Notes: generated by a model not told the origin, from the sequence alone. Counted from the first letter of the stretch, positions 31,243 through 44,100 are shown. The stretch is DNA of 64,000 nt from Nissolia schottii (GCA_003254905.1 QANU01045572.1:125741-189740); one strand, 5' to 3'. Translations and numbers: made by a program.

Positions 31243-34200
31243 TGAAACACCCTAGCTAACTGCATACGCTTAAGTCACACGCAAGCTCACTAGGTTGTTT
31301 ACCACCCGGTCGAAATACCTTAGTCCTTGGTTAATTTCGCAAATAGTTGGTTAAGAAAATAAGGACCGATTTTAAACTTTCCATTTGCATTGATTAACTA
31401 CAAAAATAGAGCCATGCGTAGGAAGAACAAGTATAACAAGCGGTAAGGCCTTTGGGCTTAGCGGATAACAGTATAGTGATAAGGCATAAAATATACATAC
31501 ATTTGGTCCATCAAAAGATTATGAAATTATAATTATCATAAGTAAGTACAAATAGCATATACATAATCCGAAAGTATCATACCCATAATCCAAAATACAA
31601 AATATCAAAATGCAAGGGCTACTGGAATACTACTCAGCAGGCCCTTGATCAAAATCCCAGTATCCAGCTGTCTCTGGGCAAACATCCTGACATGACCGCT
31701 CATGGCTCCTCGGTCTGCTCGTCCGCGTCCTCGTAGTATGAGTCGTCATATGTCCCTGAAGTCATAAGGCAGTGGGAGTGAGAACGGTAGGTTCTCAGTG
31801 TGAATAACTTTAGCTCCTGTGGATCTCGTGTCACATTAGGTCGGACTTCAGGCCGCTCAGAGATTTCTAAGTGTGCAAATATACTAACATCCTACTGATT
31901 ATTATCTGGCCTAAGTTCTGAACGGCTTTATCTACATTACTAGGTGATAGGGGAACTACTCTTGCTTACTATGTTCTCGTGCTTATTAACATTACGTGTA
32001 CATACATAGCCGTCTCGAGCGTTCTCTTGACGGTAGTTACAGAATAACGGTTACATATAATAGTGCGCAGCAGAATGAACATGCTTTTGGAATATATGTT
32101 ATTTCCACCATAGCATTGCCCTCTTTCGACCCTGCTATGACGAAATAACCTCGCACCCCCAGTGTAGGCCCTCTTTCGACCTTCCTGCGGTGGGCTTCCA
32201 CCTGCCGCGTGTCCTCTCTGACCCATCGGCAGTGGGCGGATATTGTACCCCCACCTAGCATTGCCCTCTTTCGACCGTGCTAGGCGTGATAACCGCACAC
32301 CTTGCAGGGATGCCATATCGACACCACCTGTGGCGGGCTTCCATCTTCAGTATGTCCCTCGGACCTACTGAAATGGGCTTGTTATTTGGCTCTCGTGATC
32401 ACGGCCTCAGAGTTTTCAGCAGCATTTCAGAATTTCACTTCTTTTCAGTACTTGCAGCATGTCATGACTTGTTTCCTATTGTTCACTTCGTAATCTTTAC
32501 TTATCTCCTACTTACTTCAAATTCTTTAACTTTTCTTATCATAAAATGCATGGAATGCACATACTTCACATATTCTAACTATCAAAATCCTATCTAGTCC
32601 AGGTCACAGGACCCTTCAGAATCACTCCTAAGTCCTAACCAAACTTCTAACATACATACACATACATGCTTAGAAACATAACATGTTCATAGAGCATAAC
32701 ATAACATTTCTAACATAACATGTTCATAGAGCATACAAGCACATAAACACATACAAGCAAACATAAGCCACTAAGGGGTGACCAAGCCAAGTGTCCACAA
32801 AAAAACTGTTTTTCGTTAGAATTTTTAATCAACCGTTGACCGATGGACTCAAAGCTTGACCCTAAAGTTTTTCATAGTTCTGAACCCACTTTTTATGAAA
32901 ACAAACCCAGATTTTTAATTTCCTTACCCGAAATTACAGTTTTGCCCTTTTTGATCAAAATGCCATTTTTGTCCATAAAAACCGATTTTTCTTTGGAATT
33001 TTATTTCTCCATAACCCAATAGACTCAAGTCTTGACCCCAAGGTTTTTGATATCTCTAAACCCATTTTTCATAAAAAGAAACCCAGATTTTTAGTCTAAA
33101 TACCCGAAATTCCCGAAATGACCATTTTGCCCTTTTTATGCCAAAAATCCAATTTTTGCTCTATGTCACCTTTCCTCAAAACTCTTCCATGTACAACCCT
33201 AAAACATTTTCCACATATTCCAGCCTTTATAAATCACTTATTATCATCTTCAAATCACATTCATCTAAAACAAATCATTAATAATGCAAGTAAATTCATT
33301 TTTAAGCCTAAAACACATATTATGTGCATTTTCTCATAAATCACATAAACATGCAAAAAGGCATAGAACCATCAAGGAAGGGTTTTAGTGAGTTTACCCA
33401 CAAATCTTAACAATCAAAAATATATTTATCCTAATCAAATCATTAGCAACACATGCAAGTTCATTTCAAGGCATAAAACACATAAACATAAACACACATA
33501 ACACACATAATCATCCACAAGCTCAAGAGCATTAGGGAGTGAGTAAAAGCCTAAGTTACCCACTTCCAAAGAGTTCCTTGGTTGGTGGTGGGAGTGTTGA
33601 CAAGAAGCCTCCAAAGTGTTGGAGCACCACTTGTTTGCTTTCTTCAAAAATGGGGGTGATGTGCTTGTGTTCTTGTGAGGAGTGGCTTGAGTTTTCTAGA
33701 GAGAACAAGGTAAGGATTCTTCTCTAGATTTTTAGTGGAAGAAAGTGAGAATGAGATGAGGGAACTTGGGGCTTGTGGGGTTCGGTTTTGGAGAGGAAAA
33801 TGGTAGCAAAATGCTTGTTTTTCTTTAGCAACAAGGTGGTGTTCTTGTTGTTGGCTTGAAGAATGGCTATGGAGTTTGAAGGAGATGAGAATTTTTGGAG
33901 AGAAATGGGAGAGAGAGTTCAGCCAAGGAGCTGAATGGAAGAAGAGAAATTGCTAATTTTGGAATTTAATTAAAAAAAAATGAATAGTGGAAGGTATGGT
34001 TATGATTTGATGATGTATGGTTGATTGACCTTTGGAAGCTTAAATTAAGGGATATTTTTTGACCAAAAATCTCAAAAAAAACGTGCAGCCCATCTCCGTT
34101 CTGCTGAGGAGATTTTAATTTCTCCCTGTCCCGGTTCACTCGTGTTTTATCACTCGCAGTCTCGGTGCGTCGCGCACGGTCGTCCGAAAAATATTCCGTT

Positions 34201-34493
34201 TGTACCGTCGCGATCCTCTATTTCCCACCTACATAAGGGTATTAATATTAAAGGTGCTTGTGAAATTTTTCTCCGGGAGATTATCTTCACGTACACCATT
34301 TTGTGTGCCAAATTTCATCGGCAACCAATGGCGGTTCGGTTGTGCGCCGAATTTTCTACCGCGACACGTCTAAATTCCTAGGGATATTTTAACTAAACTT
34401 TTTTCGCCTCAATTCTCTAATCATGATTAAAAATTAATTAATCATTTATATTTTTCGAATACTTCTCTAAAGAAAAAAAATCGAGATGTTACA
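31243..34493 (-). mobile_element. F1 solo-LTR-like element, copy D
   Basis: 3251 bp. On the + strand it reads TGAAACACCC...GAGATGTTACA, flanked by the perfect duplication TGGAT (31238-31242, 34494-34498). Removing it plus one TSD rejoins the RT active-site codons in frame. The element's own direction is -, starting TGTAACATCTCG at 34493. It holds a roughly 170-bp tandem dimer at about 32800-33140 that F1 copy C shares, and CCCTCTTTCGACC-type minisatellite units at 32104-32290. No coding domain; the small ORFs are noise. Length and ends suit the LTR of a Tekay/Del-type element, but no internal region is present to prove it. Confidence 0.88.
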
Positions 34494-34498
34494 TGGAT

Positions 34499-36858
34499 AA
34501 CATGATCGTCAAAACATCCGCAGAAGAGGAGATAACCGCTAACTTAAATGCTGTCTTTAACACCCTCCGCAATCATAACTTAAAGTTAAATCCTATGAAA
34601 TGCGCATTTGCGGTAGAAGCAGGAAAATTCCTGGGTTTCATGATAACCCAACGCGGAATTGAAGCCAACCCTGCGAAGTGTGAAGCCATCATAAACATGA
34701 GACCTCCGTCCTCCATCAAAGAAGTATAAGGTTTGACCGGAAGAATCGCCTCCCTTAATCGATTCATGGAAGCTTCTGCGGAGAAATCCCTACCTTTCTT
34801 CAAGCTATTGAAGAATATGAACTCCTTTGAGTGGTCTGATACATGCCAAAAAGTATTTGATGAATTCAAGTCTTACCTCTCTCAGCCGCCTGTTTTAAAG
34901 AAGCTCGAGAAAGGTGAGAAGCTTTACTTGTACCTCTCGGCATCTGAAGAAACCATAGCCTCTGCCTTAGTAAAAGAAAAAGGTCCAAATCAGTTCCCTG
35001 TGTATTTCACAAGCAAGGTTCTTCACGGAGCGGAAGTAAGGTACCAAAAAATTGAAAAAGCGGCGTTTGCCCTCATCAACTCTGCGCGGAGACTTCGCCC
35101 TTACTTCCAATCATACCCTATAGTGGTGAGAACAGATCTACCGATAAGACAAGTGCTCCAAAAGCTCGACCTAGCTGGACGCATGTTAGCCTAGTCAGTC
35201 GAATTATCAGAATTCGACATTCATTTTGAACCGCACGTAGTAATCAAAGCTCAGGCCATGTCTGATTTCATCGCAGGATTTTCGGGAGAAAATAATTCCA
35301 CCGAGAAAGACGCCTGGATGCTACACGTAGATGGAGCTTCTAGTATACGCGAAAGCGGGGCAGGAGTAATACTTGAAGGGCCAAACGACCTCAAATTGGA
35401 AATGGCCGTCAAATTTGACTTTGTCACGTCCAATAATCAGGCAGAATACGAAGCTTTGGTTGCAGGTCTTAACCTGGCCAGAGATGTTGGAGCCAAGAAG
35501 CTTGTCATATGTAGTAACTCTCAGATCGTTGTTGCACAGGTGAAGGGAGAATACCTTGCTAAGGATGCTCAGTTGCAATAATACCTGAAGCTTGTTACGC
35601 AAATCCTATCAAACTTCCATAGCCACCAAATAAAACATGTCCCACGGAGGGAAAATGAAATAGCGGATACGCTTTCAAAGCTAGTCAGCACAAGACCCGG
35701 AGGGAGTAACAAAACCCTCATTCAAGAGACTCTTCGTTGCCCCTCCATAGTCACTAGCATCAGCAACACAGAAATTCAGCAGCAAGTAGAGGAATGTTGG
35801 ACCACACCGTTGCAAAGAATTATCCGCGGACACGAGCACACGGAAGATAAAAATCTCCGGCGAGAAGCGGCAAAATACACCATCATCAGCGGTCAAATGT
35901 ATAAAAGGTCAATCTCACAGCCATTGTTAAAGTGCATAAAATCAAAAGACATCCCCCGCGTCTTGGAAGAAGTTCACGAAGGAGCTTGTGGCCACCACAT
36001 GGGGCAAAAAACCCTTGCCCTGAAGATACTCCGATCAGGCCTTTACTGGCCCTCCTTGCAAAAGGACTCCGCGGATTACGTCAAGAAATGCAAGAGATGT
36101 CAAGAGCACGCGAACTTCCATGTTGCTCCCCAGAAGGACTATCCTCGATCACTGCTTCCTGGCCGTTCGAAAGATGGGGTATTGATATCCTAGGACCATT
36201 CCCACCAGCAACGGGCCAGTGGAAATTTATCATAGTAGCCGTAGATTATTTTACCAAATGGATCGAAGCTGAACCGTTGGCTACCATCACTTCTACCCAA
36301 TGTCGGAAGTTCGTGTGGAATAACATCCTCACGAGATTCGGCATTCCTGAGACGATTGTTTCTGATAACGGCACACAATTCACCGACAAGGGATTTACGA
36401 CGTTCTTGCAGGGTTTCAGAATCAAGCACCGTTTCTCCTCCGTGGAACATCCGCAAACCAACGGGCAAGCAGAAGCGGCCAACAAGGTCATCCTGAAAGG
36501 TTTAAAGAAGAGACTTGACAAAGCAAAAGGCTTATGGGCTGATGAATTAGGAAGCGTCCTGTGGGCTTACAGAACTACCCCACACATAACAACAGCTCAT
36601 TCCCCATTCAAGTTGGCATACGGAAGCGAAGCCATGATACCAGTAGAAATCGGAGAAATAAGTCCAAGAGTGCACCTATTCTCCGCGGATAATAACAATC
36701 AGCATCGAAAAGAAGACATCGACCTGATTGAAGAACACAGAGAAGAATTGCAGATCAAAGAAGAAGCCGCTAAGAGGCAAATTGCCCAAAGGTACAACAA
36801 AAAGTTATCCCGCGGAGTTTCCAGGCAGGAGACATGGTGCTGCGTAGAGCAAACATAG
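34499..36858 (+). pseudogene. Tat RT end, RNase H, second RNase H and integrase (copy 1)
   Basis: Continues pol after F1. MIVKT follows an Asn where the second active-site Asp of YVDD is expected. Then KCAFAVEAGKFLGFMI, the ordinary RNase H (about 34900-35200), the archaeal-type RNase H (WMLHVDGASSIRESGAGVIL, NNQAEYEALVAGL, 35310-35700) and the integrase. In-frame stops lie at 34727-34729, 35192-35194 and 35579-35581. Integrase has an H-H-C-C zinc finger (EVHEGACGHHMG ... KKCKRCQEHA), then, after a one-base frameshift near 36130, GIDILGPFPP, VSDNGTQF and HPQTNGQAEAANK with all three catalytic residues. Another shift near 36805 destroys the C-terminus. The two RNase H domains are the hallmark of Tat. 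Confidence 0.9.
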
Positions 36859-37147
36859 GCAATTGACAAACGGGTCCAGGGAAATTACGCCCCAACTGGG
36901 AAGGTCCTTATATGGTGAACGAAGCTCTCGGACGAGGAGCTTACAAACTCTCATCCCTCGATGGAAAAGACATACCGCGAACCTGGAACGCAGCTAACCT
37001 TTGAATCTTTTATCTTTAATTTATGTTATTTAACATTTCTTTGTACTTGGGCTGAAAAAATTTCATCAATAAATTCTTCCGTATGCATTCAAGCAACAAA
37101 GCCAACTATGGGATAATCAAAACCACGGAGATACATCATACAAAAAT

Positions 37148-37270
37148 AACCCCGGTCATAACCGCGGACATATTATAAACAATCCCGGTCATAACCGCGG
37201 ATATATATAAACAATCCCGGTCATAACCGTGGACATATATTATAAACAATCCCGGTCATCACCGCGGAAC
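37148..37270. repeat. Short tandem repeat after integrase, copy 1
   Basis: Four units of roughly 33-40 bp with AACAATCCCGGTCATAACCG and CGGACATAT; CCGCGG recurs. It recurs at 38953-39075 as part of the larger duplication. Confidence 0.85.
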
Positions 37271-37393
37271 CACACGATCACAACCGACAAAACCCAGCCA
37301 AATGAAAATAAAACCATGGACAATAACCCGGTAAAAACAAAATGCATCATATTCCATAAACGCAGAAGTCTGCAAATATCATTTACAAAAAAA

Positions 37394-37695
37394 NNNNNNN
37401 NNNNNNNNNNNNNNNNNNNNNNNNNNNNNNNNNNNNNNNNNNNNNNNNNNNNNNNNNNNNNNNNNNNNNNNNNNNNNNNNNNNNNNNNNNNNNNNNNNNN
37501 NNNNNNNNNNNNNNNNNNNNNNNNNNNNNNNNNNNNNNNNNNNNNNNNNNNNNNNNNNNNNNNNNNNNNNNNNNNNNNNNNNNNNNNNNNNNNNNNNNNN
37601 NNNNNNNNNNNNNNNNNNNNNNNNNNNNNNNNNNNNNNNNNNNNNNNNNNNNNNNNNNNNNNNNNNNNNNNNNNNNNNNNNNNNNNNNNNNNNNN
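37394..37695. other. Assembly gap (302 N)
   Basis: A run of N lying between the two copies of the duplicated integrase segment, right after a short A run. Frames that appear to cross it are meaningless. Confidence 0.99.
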
Positions 37696-39193
37696 GATCA
37701 AATGTATAGAAGGTCAATCTCACAGCCATTGTTAAAGTGCATAAAATCAAAAGACATCCTCCACGTCTTGGAAGAAGTTCACGAGGGAGCTTGTGGCCAC
37801 CACATGGGGCCAAAAACCCTTGCCCTAAAGATACTTCGATCAGGCCTTTACTGACCCACCTTGCAAAAGGACTCCGCGGAATACGTCAAGAAATGCAAGA
37901 GATGCCAAGAGCACGCGAACTTCCATGTTGCTCCCCCAGAAGGATTATCCTCAATCACTGCTTCCTAGCCATTCGAAAGATGGGGTATTAATATCCTAGG
38001 ACCATTCCCACCAGTAACGGGTCAGCGGAAATTTATCATAGTAGCCGTAGATTATTTTACCAAATGGATCGAAGCTGAACCGTTGGCTACCATCACTTTT
38101 GCCCAATGTCAGAAGTTCGTGTGGAATAACATCCTCACGAGATTCGGCATTCCCGATACGATTGTTTCTGATAACGGCACACAGTTCACCGACAAGGGAT
38201 TTACGACGTTCTTGTAGGGTTTCAGAATCAAGCACTGTTTCTCCTCCGTGGAGCATCCGCAAACCAACGGGCAAGCAGAAGCGGCCAACAAGGTCATCCT
38301 GAAAGATTTAAAGAAGAGACTTGACGAAGCAAAAGGCTTATGGGCTGATGAATTAGGAAGCGTCCTGTGGGCTTACAGAACTACCCCACACACAACGACA
38401 GCTCATTCCCCATTCAAGCTGGCATACAGAAGCGAAGCCATGATACCAATAGAAATCGGAGAAATGAGTCCAAGAGTGCACCTATTCTCCGCGGATAATA
38501 ACAATCAGCATCGAAAAGAAGACATCGACCTGATTGAAGAACACAGAGAAGAATCGCGGATCAAAGAAGAAGCCGCCAAGAGGCGAGTTGCCCAAAGGTA
38601 CAACAAAAAGGTTGTCCCGCGGAGTTTCCAGGCAGGAGACATGGTGCTGCGTAGAGCAAACATAGGCAATAGACAAGCGAGTCCAGGGAAATTACACCCC
38701 AACTGGGAAGGTCCTTATATGTTGAACGAATCTCTCGGACGAGGAGCTTACAAACTCTCATCCCTCGATGGAAAAGACATACCGCGAACTTGGAACGCAG
38801 CTAGCCTTCGAATCTTTTATCTTTAATTTATGTTATTTAACATTTCTTTGTACTTAGGCCGAAATTTCATCAATAAAATCTTCCGTATGCATTCAAGCAA
38901 CAAAGTCAACTATGGGCTAATCAAAACCACGGAGATACATCATACAAAAACAACCCCGGTCATAACCGCGGACATATTATAAACAATCCCGGTCACAACC
39001 ACGGATATATATAAACAATCCCGGTCATAACCGCGGACATATATTATAAACAATCCCGGTCATCACCGCGGACCCACACGGTCGCAACCGACAAAACCGA
39101 GGCAAATAAAAATAAAATCGTGGACAATAACCCGGTAAAAACAAAATGCATCATATTCCATAACCACAGAAGTCTGCAAATATCATTTACAAA
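37696..39193 (+). pseudogene. Second, diverged copy of the Tat integrase segment
   Basis: Repeats 35893-37393 at an offset of 1805 bp with a few percent divergence. It has the zinc finger, and the core in the frame that copy 1 lost near 36130, but TGG codons have become TAG or TGA (for example in the SITASWPF and GLYWP regions) and the first catalytic Asp of GIDIL is Asn (GATATC changed to AATATC near 37990). The last part, 38248-38826, is open to a normal integrase C-terminus (QAGDMVLRR, NWEGPYML, TWNAASLRIFYL). Most changes are G to A. Copies 1 and 2 carry different defects. Confidence 0.85.
38953..39075. repeat. Short tandem repeat after integrase, copy 2
   Basis: Same CCCGGTCATAACCGCGG units as 37148-37270. 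Confidence 0.85.
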
Positions 39194-40570
39194 AAAAAAA
39201 AAAACTGAAGCTCATGCCAGTTTCTTAATAGCACCGTCCTCCTCATCATAATACTGATCCGCCGCCACGACACTGAAGTCCACGTCAGGTGAAACACCCT
39301 AGCTAACTGTTTACCCGTACGTAGTAAACAAAGCTCACTAGGTTGTTGTCTACTCGGTCGGAATACCTTAGTCCACAGTTATCGTTTGAAAATAGTCGTT
39401 GCTTAAGAAAATAAGGACCCATTTTAAACTTTTGCTTGCATCACATTAATACTAAAATAGAGCTATGCGTTGGAATAAAACAAATATAACAAGGCGGATA
39501 ACATTATCATAATTAGAATCTGTAATATACATCCACTGGTCCACCATGCAAGATCACATAGTATAAGATATACATAATAGGTACATAGATCAAAGTATCA
39601 AATACATAATCTAGAATACACAGCATCAAAATACAAGGACTACTGGAATGCTACTCAGTATGTCCCTGGCAAAACTAAACAACTATCTTTCTCTCTCTAA
39701 GCTCATCCAATCATAGCCGCTCATGGCTCATCTGGCGGCTCATCTGCATCCTCAAAATAGGACTCATCATCTTCTGTACCTGAAGTCATAAAACAGTGGG
39801 AATGAGAACGGTAGGTTCTCAGTGGAAATAACTTTAGTTCCTGAGTCTCGTATCAGATTATGTCAGACTTCAGGCCGCTCAGAGATCTCTAGTGAACATG
39901 TATACTACAGTCCCTACCATTTATTATCTGGCCTATCTGAACGGCTTTATCTGCATTAATATGTGACATGGGAACTACTCTTGCTTACTACATTCCCGTG
40001 CTGATTAATATCTCGTGTAAACCGTCTCGAGCATGCTCTTGACGGTACGACATAACAGCAGACTATATATTTAAGTAATCAACTACATAACAGAATACAT
40101 TCAGAGTTCATTCAGCATCACAGCATCATCGAAATATGCATCACATAGTCATCCAGAGTAAACATAACAGAATCAGCAGAATATGTGTAGCATTGTCAGC
40201 AGCATAAACATGACAGAATTATCAAAATGACATGTTTAACAGAATGTAACAGCATAACAGAATAGGTGTTATTCCCACCATATTAATGTCATCTGTTGAC
40301 ACTAGTATGACGGAATAACCTCACACCCTCAGTATATGCCGACACTGTCTAGACCTTACTACAGTGGGCTTCCACCTGCCTTGTGCCCCCTCGGGACCCC
40401 TCCACAGTGGGCAGATATTGTACCCCCACCTAAGCTTGCCCCCTTTCGACAATGCATAGGCGTGGTAACCGCACACCTCCAGGTATGCCATCTCGACACC
40501 ACCTGTGGCGGGCTTCCACATTCAGGATGCCTCGACCTCCTGAAGTGGGATCATAGTGGCTCACGTGATC

Positions 40571-40692
40571 ACGGCCTTTTCAGCATGGGCATATAGCCTT
40601 TTTAGTATTGGGCATTTAGCCCTTTTCAGCATGTGGCATATAGCCATGTTTCAGCAGCATTGGGCATTGACCCTTTTTCAGCAGCATTAATG
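40571..40692. repeat. Minisatellite in F1 copy E
   Basis: About five units with CCTTTTCAGCATGGGCATAT and GGCATTTAGCC words; the matching place in copy D (about 32400-32465) has only one unit. Confidence 0.75.
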
Positions 40693-40964
40693 GTACCTGC
40701 AGCATGGCATACTGGTTTCCCTATGGTTCATTTCAGCATCTTTACTTATCTCAGAGTTAATTATCATGTCTTTAACTAGGTGTGTCATGGATGCATGAGA
40801 TGCTACAGACTTTATCATAAATTACAGGTAACATGCATGGTTAGTACATTTTCATTACATACAGCATATACGTTCATACAATTCAACTATCACTCATCTT
40901 TACAGCATCAAATACCAGACTATGAGCCTCAAGAGGGTGCCCTCAGCTTTCTCTGGTCTCAAGC

Positions 40965-41168
40965 CGCTCAGCGAGCACTGATGTTCGCTCAGCGGTTTGA
41001 GCTCCTCCGCTCAGCGATAGAGGTTGTATCGCTCAGCGGTACTGACCTCATCGCTCAACGGCTGAAACTTTCTCGAGTTTTCTTCCACCGCCTTACTTTA
41101 AAAATATCTTTTTAACTTTCCACGTGGGCTTCAGCCCGCTCAGCGGCGCCTGAGCCTCCGCTTAGCGG
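40965..41168. repeat. CCGCTSAGCGG motif cluster in F1 copy E
   Basis: Seven occurrences (for example at 40965, about 40986, 41008, 41029 and 41158), mostly CGCTCAGCGG and variants differing at one base. Confidence 0.85.
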
Positions 41169-44100
41169 CCCCTGTGCGAGAGCTGAAAACCGAATTGCTC
41201 ATCTCTTCCATTTTCTTCCCTTAGCTTCCATGGAACCCTACACGAGTCTCCCACATAATTCAAGCACAATAATCCTATCTAATCCAGGTCACAAGACCCT
41301 TCAGAATTGTCTTCCTAAGTCCTAACATCATTTCTAGCATTCATGTCCATAAACTCAAAATTCACATACATACACATACAATTACACAACACTTAGCCAC
41401 CATCAAAGAGGTGAGGAACTAGAGTTACCCACTTCCTAAATAGCTTCTTGATGCTTGAGGAAAGATGGAATCAAGACTTGCTTGCTTGCTTGAGCCTTCT
41501 TGACCTAGAAATGAAAACCTTGGATGATTATGGAAAACCTAGGTTATGGGAGCCTTATGTCTTCTTGCCAAATGAAGAGAAACTCACCACCTTACCACTT
41601 GCTTATCCTCTTGATGGAGTTAAGGGTGAATTAAGGTGATGAAAGCAAAGGATGATGATTGAACTTGGTGGAGTTTTGGGAGCTTTAGGTCTTAGGAGCT
41701 TAGAAAAGAAAATGGAACTTGGATGCATGTATGTGTGTGTTTCGGGTTTTGGGGGGCTGGCCGTGGTCTTAGTGGCCTTTGGCCATAATTATTTTCCAAT
41801 TGTACCCTTAGTGTATTTTAGGTCATGTTCATTCATTAATTATTTATGTCCGGACGTCCTAAAAATATTCCGGACACACCGTTGTGACCTATTAATTATC
41901 CTTGTTAATATTTAAATCTTAGTTGGACTATTCTTACATTTAATTTCATATCAATCTATTTTACAGACTCCTGTGAGTCGTGAGGAAATTATAATAAAAC
42001 CCTAATTTCGATCCAAACGTCATCGGACGTCACGAGATCGTCAAAGAATTATTTTAACTGCTATTACAGAGATAAAATTAATATTTGAATTTTTATTTCA
42101 TGTTTATCTCACCTTTTCCTTATTATTATATTTTTAATTCTTTCCTAGATAACATCTTAATTGAAGGGAAAAGTCGGGTTGTTACATCAGGCGCCACATA
42201 CTTGACTTGGCCCATGATCGTCTCAAAAGTATATTCAACCAGGCCTTTTGAAACCTCCACAAGACGCAGACGCTTGCTTTCACACTTAGCACTCTCCACC
42301 TTTTGAGCCTCACATTCAGCCTGCGTCAACTTCAGCAAATCCTTCATACATTCCAACTCCTTAGACTTCTCTTCCACAAGCATCTCCTTCTCTCTCAACA
42401 AGCCATCCTTCCGCTCATTCTCGTGGCTAACCCGCTCAACCTCTGACGCCAGCCTAGCTGCCCTCTCTTCAGATGCTGCAAGCTGAGCTACCAATTTCTT
42501 ATTCTCCGCAGAAGCCCATTCGACATCCTCCTTCAGCAGAGAGATTTCTTCTTTGCAAATCTCCACCTCATCAGACTCTATGCCTACATCCAGAGCATAA
42601 GTCATCAGCCCGACAGCCTTGCCCAAATGGCGCAAACTCTGCCCAAGGGCGGCCCCAGAGGACACCCCATCCAATTCCTTTCGCATATCACCGCGGAGGA
42701 GACAACTCTTGAACTCCGCAAAGAAATCAACATCCCGCGGCCACGCTGCGTTACTGGCACGTCCGATAGGAACACACCGCTCCCCAGCATAAGTGGCAGG
42801 TGTAGCAGCCTTCACTTTCTTCCGAGGAGCCGATTGCCCAGCAGATCTCCTCGTCGAAGAATGGATCGACACCACGGAATTAGAATGAGCTGGCTTTCCA
42901 CCTTCCGCGAGTCCTCTGCTACTTCCAGGCCACACACTGCTCCCTCCAGCTACTTCTGCCCCTCGCATTCCGTGCATTTCCTCCGGGGCAGACTCAGCTA
43001 GAGACCGGTGAAACTCCTTCAACTGATCAAATTTACGCATCGCGTCGCGAAGCCGTGAATCTGCAGACCAAACAAGACAACATTAAAACCAAACCCGCTG
43101 ACAGAAACCAGTAATAGAAAATCAAAACGACAAAATGAAGACCAATACAAAGGAGCAACAACTACCTAAATACGACTCTGCCTTCGGACTCTCAACTACC
43201 TCCTTAACTTTGAGAGGCCCATCTTTAGTCAACGTCAGGAAAAAAGCCCTTTCAACCGACTCTTCCTCTGATAGGCTGACAGGGCGGTGATGGTGAATAT
43301 TCCTATTCCAGTAACACGACAACACCTCCACGGTGTCTTGATCCCCTCCCAAAAAGCCCTATAACCAGGAGCAGCAAAAACCTTGAAGTACTTCCATTTA
43401 AACTCCTAATAAGAATCCTCCCACCGTGAGAAGACCCGAGTACCAGGAACGCTTTTAAACGTGTGCCAGCTACGATACCTAAACTTTGTCCCCAGAACCG
43501 CAGAACCCTTCGGGTTAATCAAAGTATATAAACTCAAGAAAGTGTTTGGAAAAGCTTTAAGGCCGAACCGCTCACAGGCAATTTGGAACCCGCGGATCAG
43601 GGCCCACCCGTTCGGATGGAGTTGCGTTGGGCTGAAGGCGTACAACTCCATCACCTCTCTCTCAAAAGTAGAAAAAGGCAATCTAATCCCCAAGCGAGTG
43701 AAAAAATCCTCGTACAGCCACAAAAAATGCGGAGTATTCTGATGCCGCGCCATACACACTCTTTCATCCGCAGAGGCTTCTTCTATCCTATACTCATGAT
43801 CTTCGAAACCATCCTCCGTCAACTCTAGAATTTCACCCATCCGCTCAACATGGTTACCGCAGATAATTGAGTGAATGGGAAAAACTTCAGATTCAATCCA
43901 TCCGTACGATATCTCCTCGTGCCTTCCCCGAAGGGGGCGTGGTCTCTTTAACCCCTGGAAATCCTTTTTAAATTTCCCCATTACAACGACTGAAAAGGTA
44001 AAAGGGGACAAGCTCCTATCAACATACTCTCCAGCACAGTAAAATGCTCATTATCCACCTTACCCCCAAATCAGAAAAAGATAACCCACAAGCAGAAGAA

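Larger units (their letters stand above)
39290..42186 (-). mobile_element. F1 solo-LTR-like element, copy E
   Basis: 2897 bp, TGAAACACCC...GGGTTGTTACA on the + strand, with the perfect duplication TCAGG (39285-39289, 42187-42191). Its removal restores the antisense ORF reading frame. It lacks the 170-bp dimer of copies C and D, which explains most of the length difference. It carries a minisatellite at 40571-40692 (TTTTCAGCATGGGCATATAG-like units) and a cluster of CGCTCAGCGG motifs at 40965-41168. Confidence 0.88.
39212..44011 (-). pseudogene. Antisense ORF of the Tat element (gypsy-type transposon domain), spliced and interrupted
   Basis: Read from an ATG at 44011 (or the later MGKFKKDF start) towards 39212. 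The first part (44011-43406) holds a domain like Pfam 'Putative gypsy type transposon' (PF04195): FFTRLGIRLPFSTFEREVM, AFSPTQLHPNGWALIRGFQI, FLSLYTL. A TAG at 43406-43408 and a frameshift near 43350 break it. An intron with GTAGTT donor and CTGCAG acceptor (43061-43165) joins frames on both sides. The second part (43060-42192) is a long coiled coil (KEEISLLKEDVEWASAENKK, RLASEVERVSHENERKDGL). F1 copy E splits the tail; past it, 39284-39212 supplies an acidic end and TGA. In Grande-type elements such an ORF sits antisense before the 3' LTR; its role is unknown. Confidence 0.85.

Noticed and set aside
31969-32316. 115-codon - strand ORF in F1 copy D
   Set aside because: Lies in a minisatellite-bearing LTR, lacks any known domain, and is not conserved in copy E at the homologous place.
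37229-37813. Long ORFs on both strands near 37.2-37.8 kb
   Set aside because: They run through the N gap; the unknown residues make them meaningless.
42473-43001. + strand ORFs of 79 and 124 codons
   Set aside because: Shadows of the antisense coiled-coil ORF of the Tat element.
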